Shown here: piece after piece, positions 1-10,131 of the stretch
Numbering within the stretch: position 1 is the stretch's first letter
Layout of the letters: each line of letters opens with the position of its first letter
Assembly: GCF_006175985.1 (NCBI RefSeq)
Contig: NZ_SRSH01000001.1
Location: 310,001-374,000 of the forward strand
Length of the DNA: 64,000 nucleotides
From: Methylotetracoccus oryzae
Lineage (GTDB): Bacteria > Pseudomonadota > Gammaproteobacteria > Methylococcales > Methylococcaceae
Direction of reading: 5' to 3'
Translations under genes and position numbers: made by a program
The notes under the pieces: model-generated
What the model saw: the letters and a program-made list of their open reading frames with translations, nothing else
Database searches by the model: none
What the model was told of the DNA's origin: nothing

Positions 1-1
1 A

Positions 2-802
2 CTGATGCATGCCGTGCCCTCGCTGAGCCCGTCGCCAGCGCCGGTTCGACTGCCGCAAGTGCATCGAGCCGGCATCCGCTTCGAACGCGTTAGCTTCCGG
101 TACCCGTCACGCCCGCAGATTGCCGCGCTCTCGGGTTTCGATCTGGCAGTCGACGAGGGCGCGACGGTCGCCCTGATAGGTCCATCGGGAGCGGGCAAGA
201 CGACGGTGTTCCTTCTGCTGCAGCGATTCTTCGACGTGAGCGAGGGTGCCGTGCGGTTCAACGGTACCGACGTCCGTGCACTCGCCCTGGACGAACTCCG
301 CGGAGCCATCGCCGTCGTGCCGCAGGAGCCCGTGATCTTCTCGGCCGACGCGATGGAAAACATCCGCTACGGCCGGCCCGACGCCGATGACCAGGCAGTG
401 ATCGCTGCCGCGCGCGATGCGCAGGCCGACGAGTTCATCCAGCGACTCCCCGATGGTTATCGGACCTTCCTCGGCGAGCGCGGAATCCGGCTTTCCGGCG
501 GTCAGCGACAGCGTATCGCCATTGCGCGTGCCATTCTGAAGAACGCGCCGCTGTTGCTGTTGGATGAGGCCACCTCGTCGCTCGATGCCGAGTCGGAGCG
601 TCTCGTGCAACAGGGGCTGGCGACGGCCATGGCCGGACGCACGACGCTGATCATCGCCCACCGGCTCGCGACGGTGCAGCGCGCCGACTGCATCGTGGCC
701 ATGGAGCATGGCCGCATCGTCGAACAGGGACGACCCGATGCGCTGAAGCAATCCGGCGGTCTCTATGCGCGGCTTTCGGAGCTGCAATTGATTGGGGGTT
801 GA
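2..802 (+). CDS. ABC exporter ATP-binding domain, 3' part of gene
   Basis: This is the nucleotide-binding half of an ABC exporter of the MsbA/HlyB type (transmembrane and ATPase domains on one chain). The reading frame is open to the left edge, so the N-terminal membrane domain lies outside the window. Counting from the first in-window Met at 5, Walker A GPSGAGKTT is near residues 59-67, the ABC signature LSGGQ near 163-167, Walker B LLLLDEATSSLD near 183-194, and the H-loop IIAHRL near 216-221. All catalytic elements are intact, so the domain should hydrolyse ATP. The exported substrate cannot be read from this part; lipid or lipid-A-like export is common in the family. The next gene, a lipid acyltransferase fusion, starts about 170 bp downstream on the same strand, which suits a membrane-lipid role but does not prove it. 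Confidence 0.9.
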   Translation: MMHAVPSLSPSPAPVRLPQVHRAGIRFERVSFRYPSRPQIAALSGFDLAVDEGATVALIGPSGAGKTTVFLLLQRFFDVSEGAVRFNGTDVRALALDELRGAIAVVPQEPVIFSADAMENIRYGRPDADDQAVIAAARDAQADEFIQRLPDGYRTFLGERGIRLSGGQRQRIAIARAILKNAPLLLLDEATSSLDAESERLVQQGLATAMAGRTTLIIAHRLATVQRADCIVAMEHGRIVEQGRPDALKQSGGLYARLSELQLIGG

Positions 803-977
803 CGCAGCTGCCTGACCGACGGATCGGTCCTGTCCCCGAATGGCGGCTCTCGCGGCCCACGAGGGAACCGTGCCGCGATTCGGTTAAACTGTGTCGGCCG
901 CCAAAGCCCAGCCGTTCGAGTCGGGTCCTCCCGGTTCATCCGCTACGCCAGCGCGGCCCCTTCGGAGAGCCGCTGCC

Positions 978-3395
978 ATGGCCGATCTGCCTTCCTTTCT
1001 GGCGTGCCAAGCCGCGCGGCACGCGACCTGCCTCGCGCTGCAGAGCCGTCCGCGCTACCGCACGATCCGCTGGACCTACCAGGACCTGTCGGTGCGGGCA
1101 GCACTTGTCGCGGCCGATCTGGGCGACCGCGGTGTCGTCGCGGGCGATCGCGTGCTGCTGTTCGCGGAGAATTCACTCGACTGGGTCGCCGCGTTCTTCG
1201 GCATCCTGACGCGGGGAGCCGTGGTCGTGCCACTGAACCCCACGAGCCCCGCGTCGCAACTCGAACGCATCGTCGCGGCGGCGGAACCAAAGCTGGTTCT
1301 GGCTTCGATACATTCATCGTGGCCGCTGGCAGCCCTGCCGCTGATGACGATAGCTGTGCCGTTCGACCGCAACCCGCCAGCTACCAGCGAGGTGTCGGCA
1401 GGCGTTGCCGGCGGCCTCGCCGAAATCATTTACACCTCCGGAACCACGGGCGATCCGAAGGGCGTCATGCTCTCGCATGCCAATCTGCTGGGGAATCTCG
1501 AAGGGGTGCACGCAGCCGTGCCACTGCAGCCGCAGGACCAGGTGCTGACGCTGCTGCCGCTATTCCATGTCTTCGGCCAGATGACCGGAATCCTTTGCCC
1601 TCTCCGGGCCGGGGCCAGCGTGACCTACCTGGCAACCCCGACGTCTCGGGCGATACTCGAGGCCCTCGCTCATACCCGGGCCACGCACCTGGTCGTGATC
1701 CCCGAGGTGCTCAGGACGATGATGGACCGCCTGGAAGCCAGGCTGGGCGGCCTGCCCCGGTGGTCCCGCCCGCTGCTGCGCTCCCGCATCCGCCGGCGCC
1801 TGTCGCCAACACTGCGGACCATCGTCTGCGGCGGCGCACCGCTGGATGCGGAACTGGAGGAGAAGTGGTGGGCGCTGGGATTCGAGGTGCTGCAGGGCTA
1901 TGGCCTGACCGAAACCAGCCCTGTGATCGCCGCGAATACGCCGAACGCGCACCGCAGCGGTACGGTAGGCCGCCCCATCGCCGGGGTGGAGGTCCGAATC
2001 GCCGGCGACGAGATCGAGGTTCGCGGTCCGGGCGTTATGCAGGGCTATTTCCGCAATCCCGCTCGCACCGCCGAGACTTTCGATGGCGACTGGCTCCGCA
2101 CCGGGGACGGTGGTCGCCTTGACCCGGACGGTTTTCTGCACGTGTTCGGGCGTCGGAAGTATATGATTCTGGGGCCAAGCGGAGAGAACGTGTTTCCCGA
2201 GGATATCGAGGCCGAACTCAACAGGATCCCCGGCGTGATCGACAGCGCCGTGGTTGGCCTGGACCGCAACGGAAGAACGATCGTACATGCTGTCCTGATC
2301 TGCGACACCGGGGACGCAGCAGCAACCGTCGCCGCCGCGAACCGCCATCTGGCGCCCCATCAGCAGGTCACGAGCTGGTCGCTGTGGCCGGAGGCCGACT
2401 TTCCGCGCTCGGTGACGCGCAAGATCAAGAAGGAAGAGGTGATTCGGCGCCTGGCAGAACATCCCGAACCACCCGCCAAGCCGGACGGGCGCCACACGCC
2501 GCTGCGCCGGCTGATCGCCGAGTTGACGGGCACCCCCCTGAACGCGCTGTCCGATACCCTGCGTCCGGTCGCGGATCTGAACCTGGACTCTCTGCACCGC
2601 CTCGAACTCGTCGCCCGCATCGAGGACACGTTGGGCGTCGTGCTACAGGAGGTGGAGATCAAACCGGAAACGACGCTCGCCGAACTCGAAAATCGGGTGG
2701 AACGGCAGTCCGCGCTAGCGCCATCCGTGGCCCGCTATCCGCGCTGGTCGCTGTCCGCCTGGGCCTGCGCGCTGCGGCCCGCGGCGCTGGCGATCTTCCT
2801 GCGCTCATGGCTGCAGCCGTTCTGTCGGCTGCACATCAGTGGCCTCGAACACTTGACCGAGGTTCGGGGACCGGTGCTGTTCATGGCCAATCACCGCAGT
2901 TATCTCGACTCGGCCGTCGCGAGTTTCTCCCTGCCCGCGCGCATACGCAGCCGTCTCGCCATCGCGGCCTCCACGGAAGTGCTCTACCGGCGGTTCCCGT
3001 GGGCCATCCCATTGGGGGAACTGGCGCTGAATGCGTTTCCGTTTCCGACCGGCAGCGACGAAAACATCCGGCCGGGACTCGAGTACATCGGGCGCCTGCT
3101 CGATGACGGGTGGAATGTGCTGGTTTTCCCCGAAGGCCAGATGAACCGCACGGATCAGCCATTGCTGGAACTCAAGGGCGGCACCGGGCTCCTGGCGGTG
3201 GAGATGGCCGTGCCGATCGTTCCGTTGGCGATCGTGGGCACGGCCGGGATCATGCCGCCCGGCCGCATACTTCCCCAACGGCGCGCGACGGTGGACGTCC
3301 GCTTCGGCGCGCCCATGCAACCCGCCGAGGAAACCCGGGCCGACGTCCTGACCGCACGCGTGCACACGGCGTTGGGCAGATTGCTGTCCTTCTGA
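978..3395 (+). CDS. Fused acyl-ACP synthetase, acyl carrier domain and PlsC-type acyltransferase
   Basis: An 805-residue protein with three activities in line. Residues about 1-500 are an AMP-forming acyl-CoA/ACP synthetase domain, with the P-loop-like motif TSGTTGDPKG near 153-162 and GYGLTETSP further on. A phosphopantetheine-type carrier segment follows, with the LDSL motif and candidate attachment Ser538. The C-terminal third is a 1-acyl-glycerol-phosphate acyltransferase domain with the HX4D motif (His639-Asp644) and FPEGQMN. It probably activates a fatty acid, loads it on its own carrier domain and transfers it to a lysolipid at the inner membrane, as Aas-like proteins do. A GTG at 891 would add 29 residues, but the ATG at 978 has a GGAG ten bases upstream and begins where the family homology starts. 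It converges on miaA. Confidence 0.85.
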   Translation: MADLPSFLACQAARHATCLALQSRPRYRTIRWTYQDLSVRAALVAADLGDRGVVAGDRVLLFAENSLDWVAAFFGILTRGAVVVPLNPTSPASQLERIVAAAEPKLVLASIHSSWPLAALPLMTIAVPFDRNPPATSEVSAGVAGGLAEIIYTSGTTGDPKGVMLSHANLLGNLEGVHAAVPLQPQDQVLTLLPLFHVFGQMTGILCPLRAGASVTYLATPTSRAILEALAHTRATHLVVIPEVLRTMMDRLEARLGGLPRWSRPLLRSRIRRRLSPTLRTIVCGGAPLDAELEEKWWALGFEVLQGYGLTETSPVIAANTPNAHRSGTVGRPIAGVEVRIAGDEIEVRGPGVMQGYFRNPARTAETFDGDWLRTGDGGRLDPDGFLHVFGRRKYMILGPSGENVFPEDIEAELNRIPGVIDSAVVGLDRNGRTIVHAVLICDTGDAAATVAAANRHLAPHQQVTSWSLWPEADFPRSVTRKIKKEEVIRRLAEHPEPPAKPDGRHTPLRRLIAELTGTPLNALSDTLRPVADLNLDSLHRLELVARIEDTLGVVLQEVEIKPETTLAELENRVERQSALAPSVARYPRWSLSAWACALRPAALAIFLRSWLQPFCRLHISGLEHLTEVRGPVLFMANHRSYLDSAVASFSLPARIRSRLAIAASTEVLYRRFPWAIPLGELALNAFPFPTGSDENIRPGLEYIGRLLDDGWNVLVFPEGQMNRTDQPLLELKGGTGLLAVEMAVPIVPLAIVGTAGIMPPGRILPQRRATVDVRFGAPMQPAEETRADVLTARVHTALGRLLSF

Positions 3396-3451
3396 CCGGG
3401 CGTAGGATCTTTTGGGCGCCCCGCCCCGTCAACGCCCCAGGAAGAAACCGG

Positions 3452-4417
3452 TCAGCGCTGGGACACGGGGCGCTGAGCACGCAGCCGCGGGAGCAGCGCG
3501 GACATGACGCGATCATCCAGCTCCGGATCCTCGCTGACGAACGACAGCGCTTCGTGTTCGCGGCGCAGCCAGGTGTACTGCCGCTTCGCGAACTGCCGGG
3601 TCGCGACAATCGCCCGCTCGATCATTTCCGCCTGGTCGCACTCGCCCTTCAATAGAGACCAGATTTGGCGATAACCGACCGCGCGGATCGCTGGACGCGA
3701 TTCATCGAGATCACCGCGACGAAACAGGGCTTCGACCTCGGCAACCAAACCACGATCCAACATATCGAGGAAGCGCGAGCGGATACGCTCGTGCAAGCGT
3801 TCGCGGTCTGCCGGGGCCACTATCAGGCGAATCACACGGAACGGCAGGGGCTTGGTGGCCGCACGCTCCCACAGCGCCGTCAGCGAATGGCCGGTGAGCC
3901 GGTATACCTCTAGGGCACGCTGGATGCGCTGCGGATCGTTGGGATGGATCCGGCGCGCGGCGGCGGGATCGACGACCTGAAGTTGGGCGTGCAGATGGTG
4001 CCAACCGAAGCGTTCCGCCTCATCATCGATCGCACGCCGCACTGCCGGGTCGGCTTCGGGCAAATCAGCCAGGCCCTGGAACAACGCATTGAAATACAAC
4101 ATGGTGCCGCCCACGAGCAGCGGCAGCCGGCCGCGCTGCGCTATGTCCTGGATCAGGTTCAGGGTCTGGTCCCGGAACTGCCCGGTAGAGTAAGCCTCCC
4201 GCGGATCGATGATGTCGATCAGGTGGTGCGGTACACCAGCCCGTTCGTCCAGTGTGGGCTTGGCCGTGCCGATATCCATGCCGCGGTAGACCAGCGACGA
4301 GTCGACGCTGATCACCTCGCCGCCGAAAAACTGGGCCAGCCGGATTCCCAGCCCGGTCTTGCCCGAGGCCGTCGGGCCCATCACGGCCACGACGACCGGC
4401 AGGTCGGCCTTCTTCAC
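3452..4417 (-). CDS. miaA: tRNA dimethylallyltransferase
   Basis: MiaA transfers a dimethylallyl group from DMAPP to N6 of adenosine 37 in tRNAs reading UNN codons. The 321-residue length is normal for the family. The N-terminal P-loop GPTASGKT and the DSSLVYRGMDIGTAKP block that contacts the tRNA and DMAPP are present, as is the GGTMLYFNAL segment. The start codon overlaps the stop of mutL by four bases (ATGA), so the two are translationally coupled; mutL-miaA is a standard gammaproteobacterial pair. The hfq gene that often follows miaA in this group is absent here: the next gene is the convergent acyltransferase fusion. Confidence 0.96.
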   Translation of the reverse strand: MKKADLPVVVAVMGPTASGKTGLGIRLAQFFGGEVISVDSSLVYRGMDIGTAKPTLDERAGVPHHLIDIIDPREAYSTGQFRDQTLNLIQDIAQRGRLPLLVGGTMLYFNALFQGLADLPEADPAVRRAIDDEAERFGWHHLHAQLQVVDPAAARRIHPNDPQRIQRALEVYRLTGHSLTALWERAATKPLPFRVIRLIVAPADRERLHERIRSRFLDMLDRGLVAEVEALFRRGDLDESRPAIRAVGYRQIWSLLKGECDQAEMIERAIVATRQFAKRQYTWLRREHEALSFVSEDPELDDRVMSALLPRLRAQRPVSQR

Positions 4418-6201
4418 CGCCCGCGCAGAAACAGGCGATCGAGGTCCCGGGTACTGAACTGCACCCAGGTCGGCCGCCCGTGATTACACTGACCGCTGTT
4501 CTCCGTCGCTTCCATTTCGCGCAGCAGGGCATTCATCTCGGGCACAGTCAGTTTGCGATTGGCGCGGACCGACCCATGACAGGCCAGTGTCGACAGAATC
4601 TCGTGGCGGTACTGTTCGAGGCGGGAACTGCGCCCGTGCAACACCAGATCCGACAGCAGATCGCGCACCAGGCTTTCGGCATCGACCTCGTCCAGCAGCG
4701 CCGGAATGCCGCGGATCAGCACCGAGCCGGGCCCGGCGCAGCTGAGCTCCAGTCCCAGAGCAGCGAGTTCCTCGCCATGCTTCTCCACCAGATCGGCTTC
4801 GGCTGCGCTGACCGCAATCTGGACCGGCAGCAGCAGCGGCTGGCAGGCGACGGCACCACAGGACCATTGCCGCTTGAGCTTCTCGTAAGTGATGCGCTCG
4901 TGAGCGGCATGGGCATCCACGACCACGAGCCCTTCCTGCGACTCCGCCAGAATGTAGGCGCCATGAAGGTGCGCCAGCGCGAAACCGAGCGCCGGTATCT
5001 CCTGCCCGCTCGGCGCGGCCATTGGCGATCCCGCGCTTTTCGGGGAAGGCCGATACAGGTCGGCGTAAGCACGAACCTGATCGGCGACACCGAAGGACAA
5101 TGGTGCCTGGGCGGGGGTCCGGCTGCCGCCGAAAGGCTGTGCCTCAGGGAAGGCCGGAGCCTGCACAGACGCCAAACCGGTGGCCGTCGGCTCTTGCCCC
5201 GGCCGGTGGTCGGCCAGGACTCTCTTGACCCCTCGGTGCAGAAAGTCATGGACCAGGCCGCTCTCCCGAAAGCGGACTTCGAGCTTGGCCGGGTGGGCAT
5301 TCACATCGACCAGTACCGGATCGATCTCCAGATGCAGCACGTAGGCGGGATGACGCCCATGGTAGAGGACATCGTCGTAGGCCAGACGCAAGGCATGGCT
5401 GACGATCTTGTCCCGAACCAGACGTCCGTTGACATAGAAGAACTGCAGGTCGGGCTGGCTACGTGAGAAGGTCGGCAACCCCAACCAGCCCGTCAGCCGC
5501 AGTTCGCCCACCGCAAAGTCCAGTCGCAGCGACTGCTGCAGAAAAGCATCGCCACACAACAGTGCGACGCGCGCGCTCTGCTCATGCTCCTCGGTCGCGG
5601 GTCGCAGGTTCAGGATCTCACGCTGGTTATGGCGGAGCTGAAAGCCGGTCCCGAAGCGGCTCAGTGCCATGCGCCGGATCAGCGTGTCGATATGCGAGAA
5701 CTCGGTCTTGTCCGACCGGAGGAACTTGCGCCGCGCCGGCGTGTTGTAGAACAGGTCGCGAACCTCGACGGTCGTCCCCGGAGGATGCGCCGCGGGCTGG
5801 AATTCGAAGCCGTCCTCGGTCCCGTCGGCGACGACCGACCAGCCGCAGGCGTCATCCGCGGTACGCGAGGTCAGACGCAGGCGAGCGACCGAGCTGATGC
5901 TCGGTAGGGCCTCACCGCGAAAGCCCATGCTGCGGATCCGCTCCAGATCGCGCAGCGTAGCAATCTTGCTGGTCGCGTGACGGGACAGCGCCAGTGGCAG
6001 GTCCTCGCGGACAATACCGCAGCCGTCGTCGCGCACACGGATCAGCGCGAGCCCTCCCCGCTCGACATCGACGTGGACGGTTCCGGCACCGGCATCGAAG
6101 GCGTTCTCGAGCAATTCCTTGATAACCGATGCAGGCCTTTCAACCACTTCGCCGGCGGCAATCTGGTTGACCAGTTGGGGGGGCAGGATTTGGATACGCA
6201 T
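4414..6201 (-). CDS. mutL: DNA mismatch repair protein MutL
   Basis: MutL links mismatch recognition by MutS to strand incision. The 595-residue protein has the GHKL ATPase motifs ENAFDAG, DDGCGI and GFRGEALPSI in the N-terminal third. In the C-terminal domain the string DAHAAHERITYE fits the metal-binding pattern DQHA(X)2E(X)4E of endonuclease-type MutL, with Gln replaced by Ala; ACHGSVRA and CNHGRPT, which complete that site, are also present. This suggests an incision-competent MutL of the MutH-independent kind. The start at 6201 (MRIQILPP) is chosen on family homology; an in-frame ATG at 6228 is possible. Its 3' end overlaps miaA by four bases. Confidence 0.95.
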   Translation of the reverse strand: MRIQILPPQLVNQIAAGEVVERPASVIKELLENAFDAGAGTVHVDVERGGLALIRVRDDGCGIVREDLPLALSRHATSKIATLRDLERIRSMGFRGEALPSISSVARLRLTSRTADDACGWSVVADGTEDGFEFQPAAHPPGTTVEVRDLFYNTPARRKFLRSDKTEFSHIDTLIRRMALSRFGTGFQLRHNQREILNLRPATEEHEQSARVALLCGDAFLQQSLRLDFAVGELRLTGWLGLPTFSRSQPDLQFFYVNGRLVRDKIVSHALRLAYDDVLYHGRHPAYVLHLEIDPVLVDVNAHPAKLEVRFRESGLVHDFLHRGVKRVLADHRPGQEPTATGLASVQAPAFPEAQPFGGSRTPAQAPLSFGVADQVRAYADLYRPSPKSAGSPMAAPSGQEIPALGFALAHLHGAYILAESQEGLVVVDAHAAHERITYEKLKRQWSCGAVACQPLLLPVQIAVSAAEADLVEKHGEELAALGLELSCAGPGSVLIRGIPALLDEVDAESLVRDLLSDLVLHGRSSRLEQYRHEILSTLACHGSVRANRKLTVPEMNALLREMEATENSGQCNHGRPTWVQFSTRDLDRLFLRGR

Positions 6202-6411
6202 GAGGTCAGCCGACACAACGGCCTTCATTGTAATGGGAAAGCGTCCGACTGATGCCGGGTGGCAGAAAAACCGCTCTGAAGGGCTGAAACTGGCTGTCCA
6301 AGTTGCTACCATCTTCGACGAATAATGGCGACCCCATGGTCCGCCACCCGAGGCTTGCCGCTACCCTGCACAACCGCGGGGACAGCGCAGGGAGCCCCTC
6401 AAGGAGTATCC

Positions 6412-8085
6412 ATGTCCGACATCGAAATTGCGCAATCCGCCCGCATGCGGCCCATCATCGAGCTTGCCCAAGACCGCCTGGGTATACCGCCTGAACACCT
6501 TGATCCGTATGGCCACTACAAGGCCAAACTGTCACTGGAATACATCGACCAACTGCCGGCCCGCCCCGATGCCAAGCTGGTGCTGGTAACGGCGATCAGC
6601 CCGACCCCGGCCGGAGAAGGCAAGACAACGACCACGGTCGGACTGGGGGACGCGCTGAACCGGCTCGGCAAGAGTACGATGATCTGCCTGCGTGAACCGG
6701 CCCTGGGCCCCTGTTTCGGTGTCAAGGGCGGTGCCGCCGGCGGCGGCTATGCGCAGGTCGTCCCCATGGAGGACATCAACCTGCATTTCACGGGCGACTT
6801 CCATGCGCTTGCTGTCGCCCACAACCTGTTGTCGGCAATGATCGACAACCACCTCCATCACGGGAACGCGCTGAATCTCGACGCGCGGCAAGTCCATTGG
6901 AAACGCGTCGTGGACATGAACGACCGCGCGCTGCGGGACATCGTCGTCGGACTCGGCGGCGTTCCCAACGGTTTTCCGCGCCAGGACGGCTTCGACATCA
7001 TTGCGGCATCGGAGGTCATGGCGATCCTTTGCCTGTCGAACTCGCTGCAGGAACTGAAACATCGACTCGGCAACATCCTGGTCGGTTACACGCGAGGCGA
7101 CAACCGTCCGGTCTTCGCGCGTGACATCAACGCCCATGGCGCCATGGCGGTCCTGCTGAAGGATGCGCTGCGCCCGAATCTCGTGCAGACCCTCGAAAAC
7201 AATCCGGTACTGGTCCACGGCGGGCCCTTCGCAAACATCGCCCACGGCTGCAACTCGGTGGTGGCAACCAAAGCCTCCCTGAAACTCGCCGACATCGTCG
7301 TCACCGAAGCCGGCTTCGGCGCAGACCTGGGGGCCGAGAAATTCCTGGACATCAAATGCCGCAAGGCCGGCATCCAGCCAGACGCCGTCGTGCTGGTCGC
7401 GACGGTGCGCGCGCTCAAATACCACGGCGGCGTTCCCGTCGCAGAGTTGCAGACCGAGAACCTCGCTGCACTGGAAACCGGCTTCGCGAATCTGGCGCGG
7501 CATTTCCACAATCTGACTCAGCAATTCGGTCTGCCCTGCGTGGTCGCGATCAATCACTTCAGTTCCGACACCGACGCCGAGATCAATCTGCTGCAACGCC
7601 GGGTGGGCGAACTGGGCGTACGAGCCGTGCTGTCCAAGCACTGGGCGGAAGGCGGCAAGGGAGCGGAAGATCTCGCTCGGGAAGTGATGTCGACGCTCGA
7701 CAACGAGCCCCCCGAATTCCGCTTTCTGTATGACGAGCATGCGCCGCTTTGGGACAAGATCAAGGCCGTGGCGACGAAGATTTACGGTGCTGCCGACGTC
7801 ACGGCCGACTCCAAGGCGCGGGAACAACTGGCCCAGCTCAGCAAGGACTACAGTCACTTCCCGGTCTGCATTGCGAAGACTCAGTATTCGTTTTCCGGTG
7901 ATGCCAGCCTGAAGGGCGCCCCGACCGGCCATATTCTGTCGATACGCGAGGTCCGCCCCAGTCTTGGCGCCGAATTCGTCGTCGCTATCTGCGGCAACAT
8001 GATGACGATGCCCGGCTTGCCTCGAGTTCCGGCCGCAGAACATATCGACCTCGACGAGCAAGGCCGGATCACCGGTCTGTTCTAG
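6412..8085 (+). CDS. fhs: Formate-tetrahydrofolate ligase
   Basis: This enzyme makes 10-formyl-tetrahydrofolate from formate, THF and ATP in the cytoplasm, feeding one-carbon units into purine and methionine synthesis. The protein has 557 residues, the normal length for the family, with the ATP-binding loop [18 protein letters not shown] near residue 65. The ATG at 6412 is preceded by AAGGAG six bases upstream; longer readings from 6325 lack such a site. No other one-carbon gene lies beside it, so it appears to be transcribed alone. Confidence 0.96.
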   Translation: MSDIEIAQSARMRPIIELAQDRLGIPPEHLDPYGHYKAKLSLEYIDQLPARPDAKLVLVTAISPTPAGEGKTTTTVGLGDALNRLGKSTMICLREPALGPCFGVKGGAAGGGYAQVVPMEDINLHFTGDFHALAVAHNLLSAMIDNHLHHGNALNLDARQVHWKRVVDMNDRALRDIVVGLGGVPNGFPRQDGFDIIAASEVMAILCLSNSLQELKHRLGNILVGYTRGDNRPVFARDINAHGAMAVLLKDALRPNLVQTLENNPVLVHGGPFANIAHGCNSVVATKASLKLADIVVTEAGFGADLGAEKFLDIKCRKAGIQPDAVVLVATVRALKYHGGVPVAELQTENLAALETGFANLARHFHNLTQQFGLPCVVAINHFSSDTDAEINLLQRRVGELGVRAVLSKHWAEGGKGAEDLAREVMSTLDNEPPEFRFLYDEHAPLWDKIKAVATKIYGAADVTADSKAREQLAQLSKDYSHFPVCIAKTQYSFSGDASLKGAPTGHILSIREVRPSLGAEFVVAICGNMMTMPGLPRVPAAEHIDLDEQGRITGLF

Positions 8086-8160
8086 CGGCACTACACGCCT
8101 GCCTGTCAGGTCAAAGTCAGTGTTCATGAATGCCCAACGCTGTCGAGAAGAACTTCCAGC

Positions 8161-8658
8161 ATGACGAACACATCGGTCTACGACTTTGCTCTACGAACAC
8201 TTGACGGACACCCGCTCAAGCTGGCCGACTTTCGCGGGCGCGTCCTGTTGATCGTCAACACCGCCAGTCGCTGTGGCTTCACACCGCAGTATGCCGGGCT
8301 CGAACGGCTGCACCGGGATTACGCAGCGCGTGGTCTGACGGTCATCGGCGTTCCATGCAATCAATTCGGAGCGCAGGAACCCGGAGATTCCGAGGCGATC
8401 GCCGCGTTCTGCGACACGCATTACGGCGTCAGCTTTCCGCTGTCGGAAAAGGAGGAAGTGAACGGCGACGGAGCTCACCCCTTGTTCAACTACCTTAAGC
8501 AGAGCGCTCCCGGCCTCCTCGGCACTACCGCGATCAAGTGGAACTTCACGAAGTTTCTGGTGAATCGCGATGGCCAGGTCGTTGCTCGTTACGCGCCGAC
8601 CGACGCGCCGGAGTCACTGCGCAGTGCGATCGAGCGGCTGTTGCACCAGAACCATTGA
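8161..8658 (+). CDS. Glutathione peroxidase family protein
   Basis: A 165-residue thiol peroxidase that reduces hydroperoxides. The active-site tetrad is visible: peroxidatic Cys in NTASRCGFTPQY, Gln in NQFGAQEPG, and Trp-Asn in KWNFTKF. Cysteine replaces the selenocysteine of animal GPx, as in most bacterial members, which generally use thioredoxin rather than glutathione. It begins 75 bp after fhs on the same strand and could be co-transcribed with it. There is no signal peptide, so the enzyme is probably cytoplasmic. Confidence 0.92.
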   Translation: MTNTSVYDFALRTLDGHPLKLADFRGRVLLIVNTASRCGFTPQYAGLERLHRDYAARGLTVIGVPCNQFGAQEPGDSEAIAAFCDTHYGVSFPLSEKEEVNGDGAHPLFNYLKQSAPGLLGTTAIKWNFTKFLVNRDGQVVARYAPTDAPESLRSAIERLLHQNH

Positions 8659-8777
8659 ACACGCAACGGGCCCAAGGGCTCAGAAAAACCGGCTCCAAAC
8701 GCCGCGCGCCGACGGGTGGGGGACGGAAGCGCCGGATCATCTATCGGTAACTTCCGGCAGCCAGCCAGATCCGGAAC

Positions 8778-9986
8778 ATGAGTAACACGGACAGCAACTT
8801 CGAGGCTGACAGAGCGACCATACTGGCCGTCGACGACATGCCGGAAAACCTCGTGGTTCTGGGTGAACTGCTGCAGCCCCATTACCGCGTGCGGGCCGTG
8901 AATAACGGCACACGTGCGCTTCGGGCCGCCGCCAGCGCGCCGCACCCGGACCTCATCCTGCTGGATGTGATGATGCCCGACATGGATGGATATTCGGTGC
9001 TTCAGGAATTGCAGGCTAATCCATCGACCAGGGACATCCCGGTCATCTTCGTGACCGCGATGGACCAGATGGACGACGAGGAACGTGGACTCGACCTGGG
9101 CGCGGTCGACTACATCACCAAGCCCATTCGCCCGGCGATCCTGCTCGCGCGAGTGCGGAACCATCTCGAACTGAAACGAACACGCGACTGGCTCAAGGAC
9201 CAGACGGGGTTTCTGGAGTCGGAGGTCGCGCGGCGCATCCGTGAAAACCAGCTGATTCAGGACGTCAGCATCCGCGCACTCGCCAATCTCGCCGAAACCC
9301 GCGACTGGGAGACCGGAAACCATATCCGACGCACTCAGGCCTATGTGTCGTTGCTGGCCAATGCGCTGCGCGGCCATCCCCGCTTTGCGGAAGCCCTGAC
9401 GCCGCGTCGCCTCGAACTGATCGTCAAGGCCGCACCGCTGCACGACATTGGCAAGGTCGGCATTCCCGATCAGATACTGCTCAAGGACTCAAGGCTGACC
9501 GAGTCGGAATTCGAGATCATGAAGACCCATAGCCGGCTCGGCGCGGATGCCATTGACAAGGCCATGCGCGGCGCTCTGAACAGCGACGATTACGCGACGC
9601 TGCAAAAACACTGCCGGCTGGGATTTGAGGCGCTCGACCGCAGTGGTCAGGAAATCGAGGGTAGTCCACTCGCCTTCCTTGAAATTGCGAAGGAGATTGC
9701 GCTGCGGCATCACGAGAAATGGGATGGCAGTGGATACCCCGACGGACTGGCGGGCGAGGCAATACCGGTGCCCGCCCGCCTGATGGCTCTGGCTGACGTG
9801 TTCGACGCTCTGATCAGCCGTCGTGTCTACAAGGAACCGATCCCGCTGGACGAAACGGAAGGGATCATCGTGGCGGGTCGTGGCAGGCACTTCGACGCGG
9901 ATGTCGTCGACGCCTTCATGGCACTCAGGGAGGAGTTTGCCGCGGTTGCATTCCGGTATCCGGACCAAACCCCACCAAACCGTTAG
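8778..9986 (+). CDS. Response regulator with HD-GYP cyclic-di-GMP phosphodiesterase domain
   Basis: A 402-residue RpfG-like protein. The N-terminal receiver domain carries the phosphoacceptor Asp63 in LILLDVMMPDMDGYS. A linker of about 40 residues with helical character leads to an HD-GYP domain with HDIGKVGIPD and the signature HHEKWDGSGYPDGL, the metal site used to hydrolyse cyclic di-GMP. Phosphorylation is expected to control that activity, and so biofilm or motility. No histidine kinase gene is adjacent, so the partner is encoded elsewhere. Confidence 0.93.
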   Translation: MSNTDSNFEADRATILAVDDMPENLVVLGELLQPHYRVRAVNNGTRALRAAASAPHPDLILLDVMMPDMDGYSVLQELQANPSTRDIPVIFVTAMDQMDDEERGLDLGAVDYITKPIRPAILLARVRNHLELKRTRDWLKDQTGFLESEVARRIRENQLIQDVSIRALANLAETRDWETGNHIRRTQAYVSLLANALRGHPRFAEALTPRRLELIVKAAPLHDIGKVGIPDQILLKDSRLTESEFEIMKTHSRLGADAIDKAMRGALNSDDYATLQKHCRLGFEALDRSGQEIEGSPLAFLEIAKEIALRHHEKWDGSGYPDGLAGEAIPVPARLMALADVFDALISRRVYKEPIPLDETEGIIVAGRGRHFDADVVDAFMALREEFAAVAFRYPDQTPPNR

Positions 9987-10131
9987 TCGATACGGTAACG
10001 CAGAGTCGCTCGGATAACGCCCTTCTTTCGGGATTGCTATCGGCCGGTGGGCTTCAGATGGCGCCGCATCGTGGCTCCGGCGCCGCGGCGATCAGGCAGA
10101 GATCGCCCCAACGGCCAGCGTGAAAGGACAT

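Noticed and set aside
3396-3451. Possible terminator between the acyltransferase and miaA
   Set aside because: Short GC-rich complementary strings exist, but there is no clean stem with a T-run on either strand.
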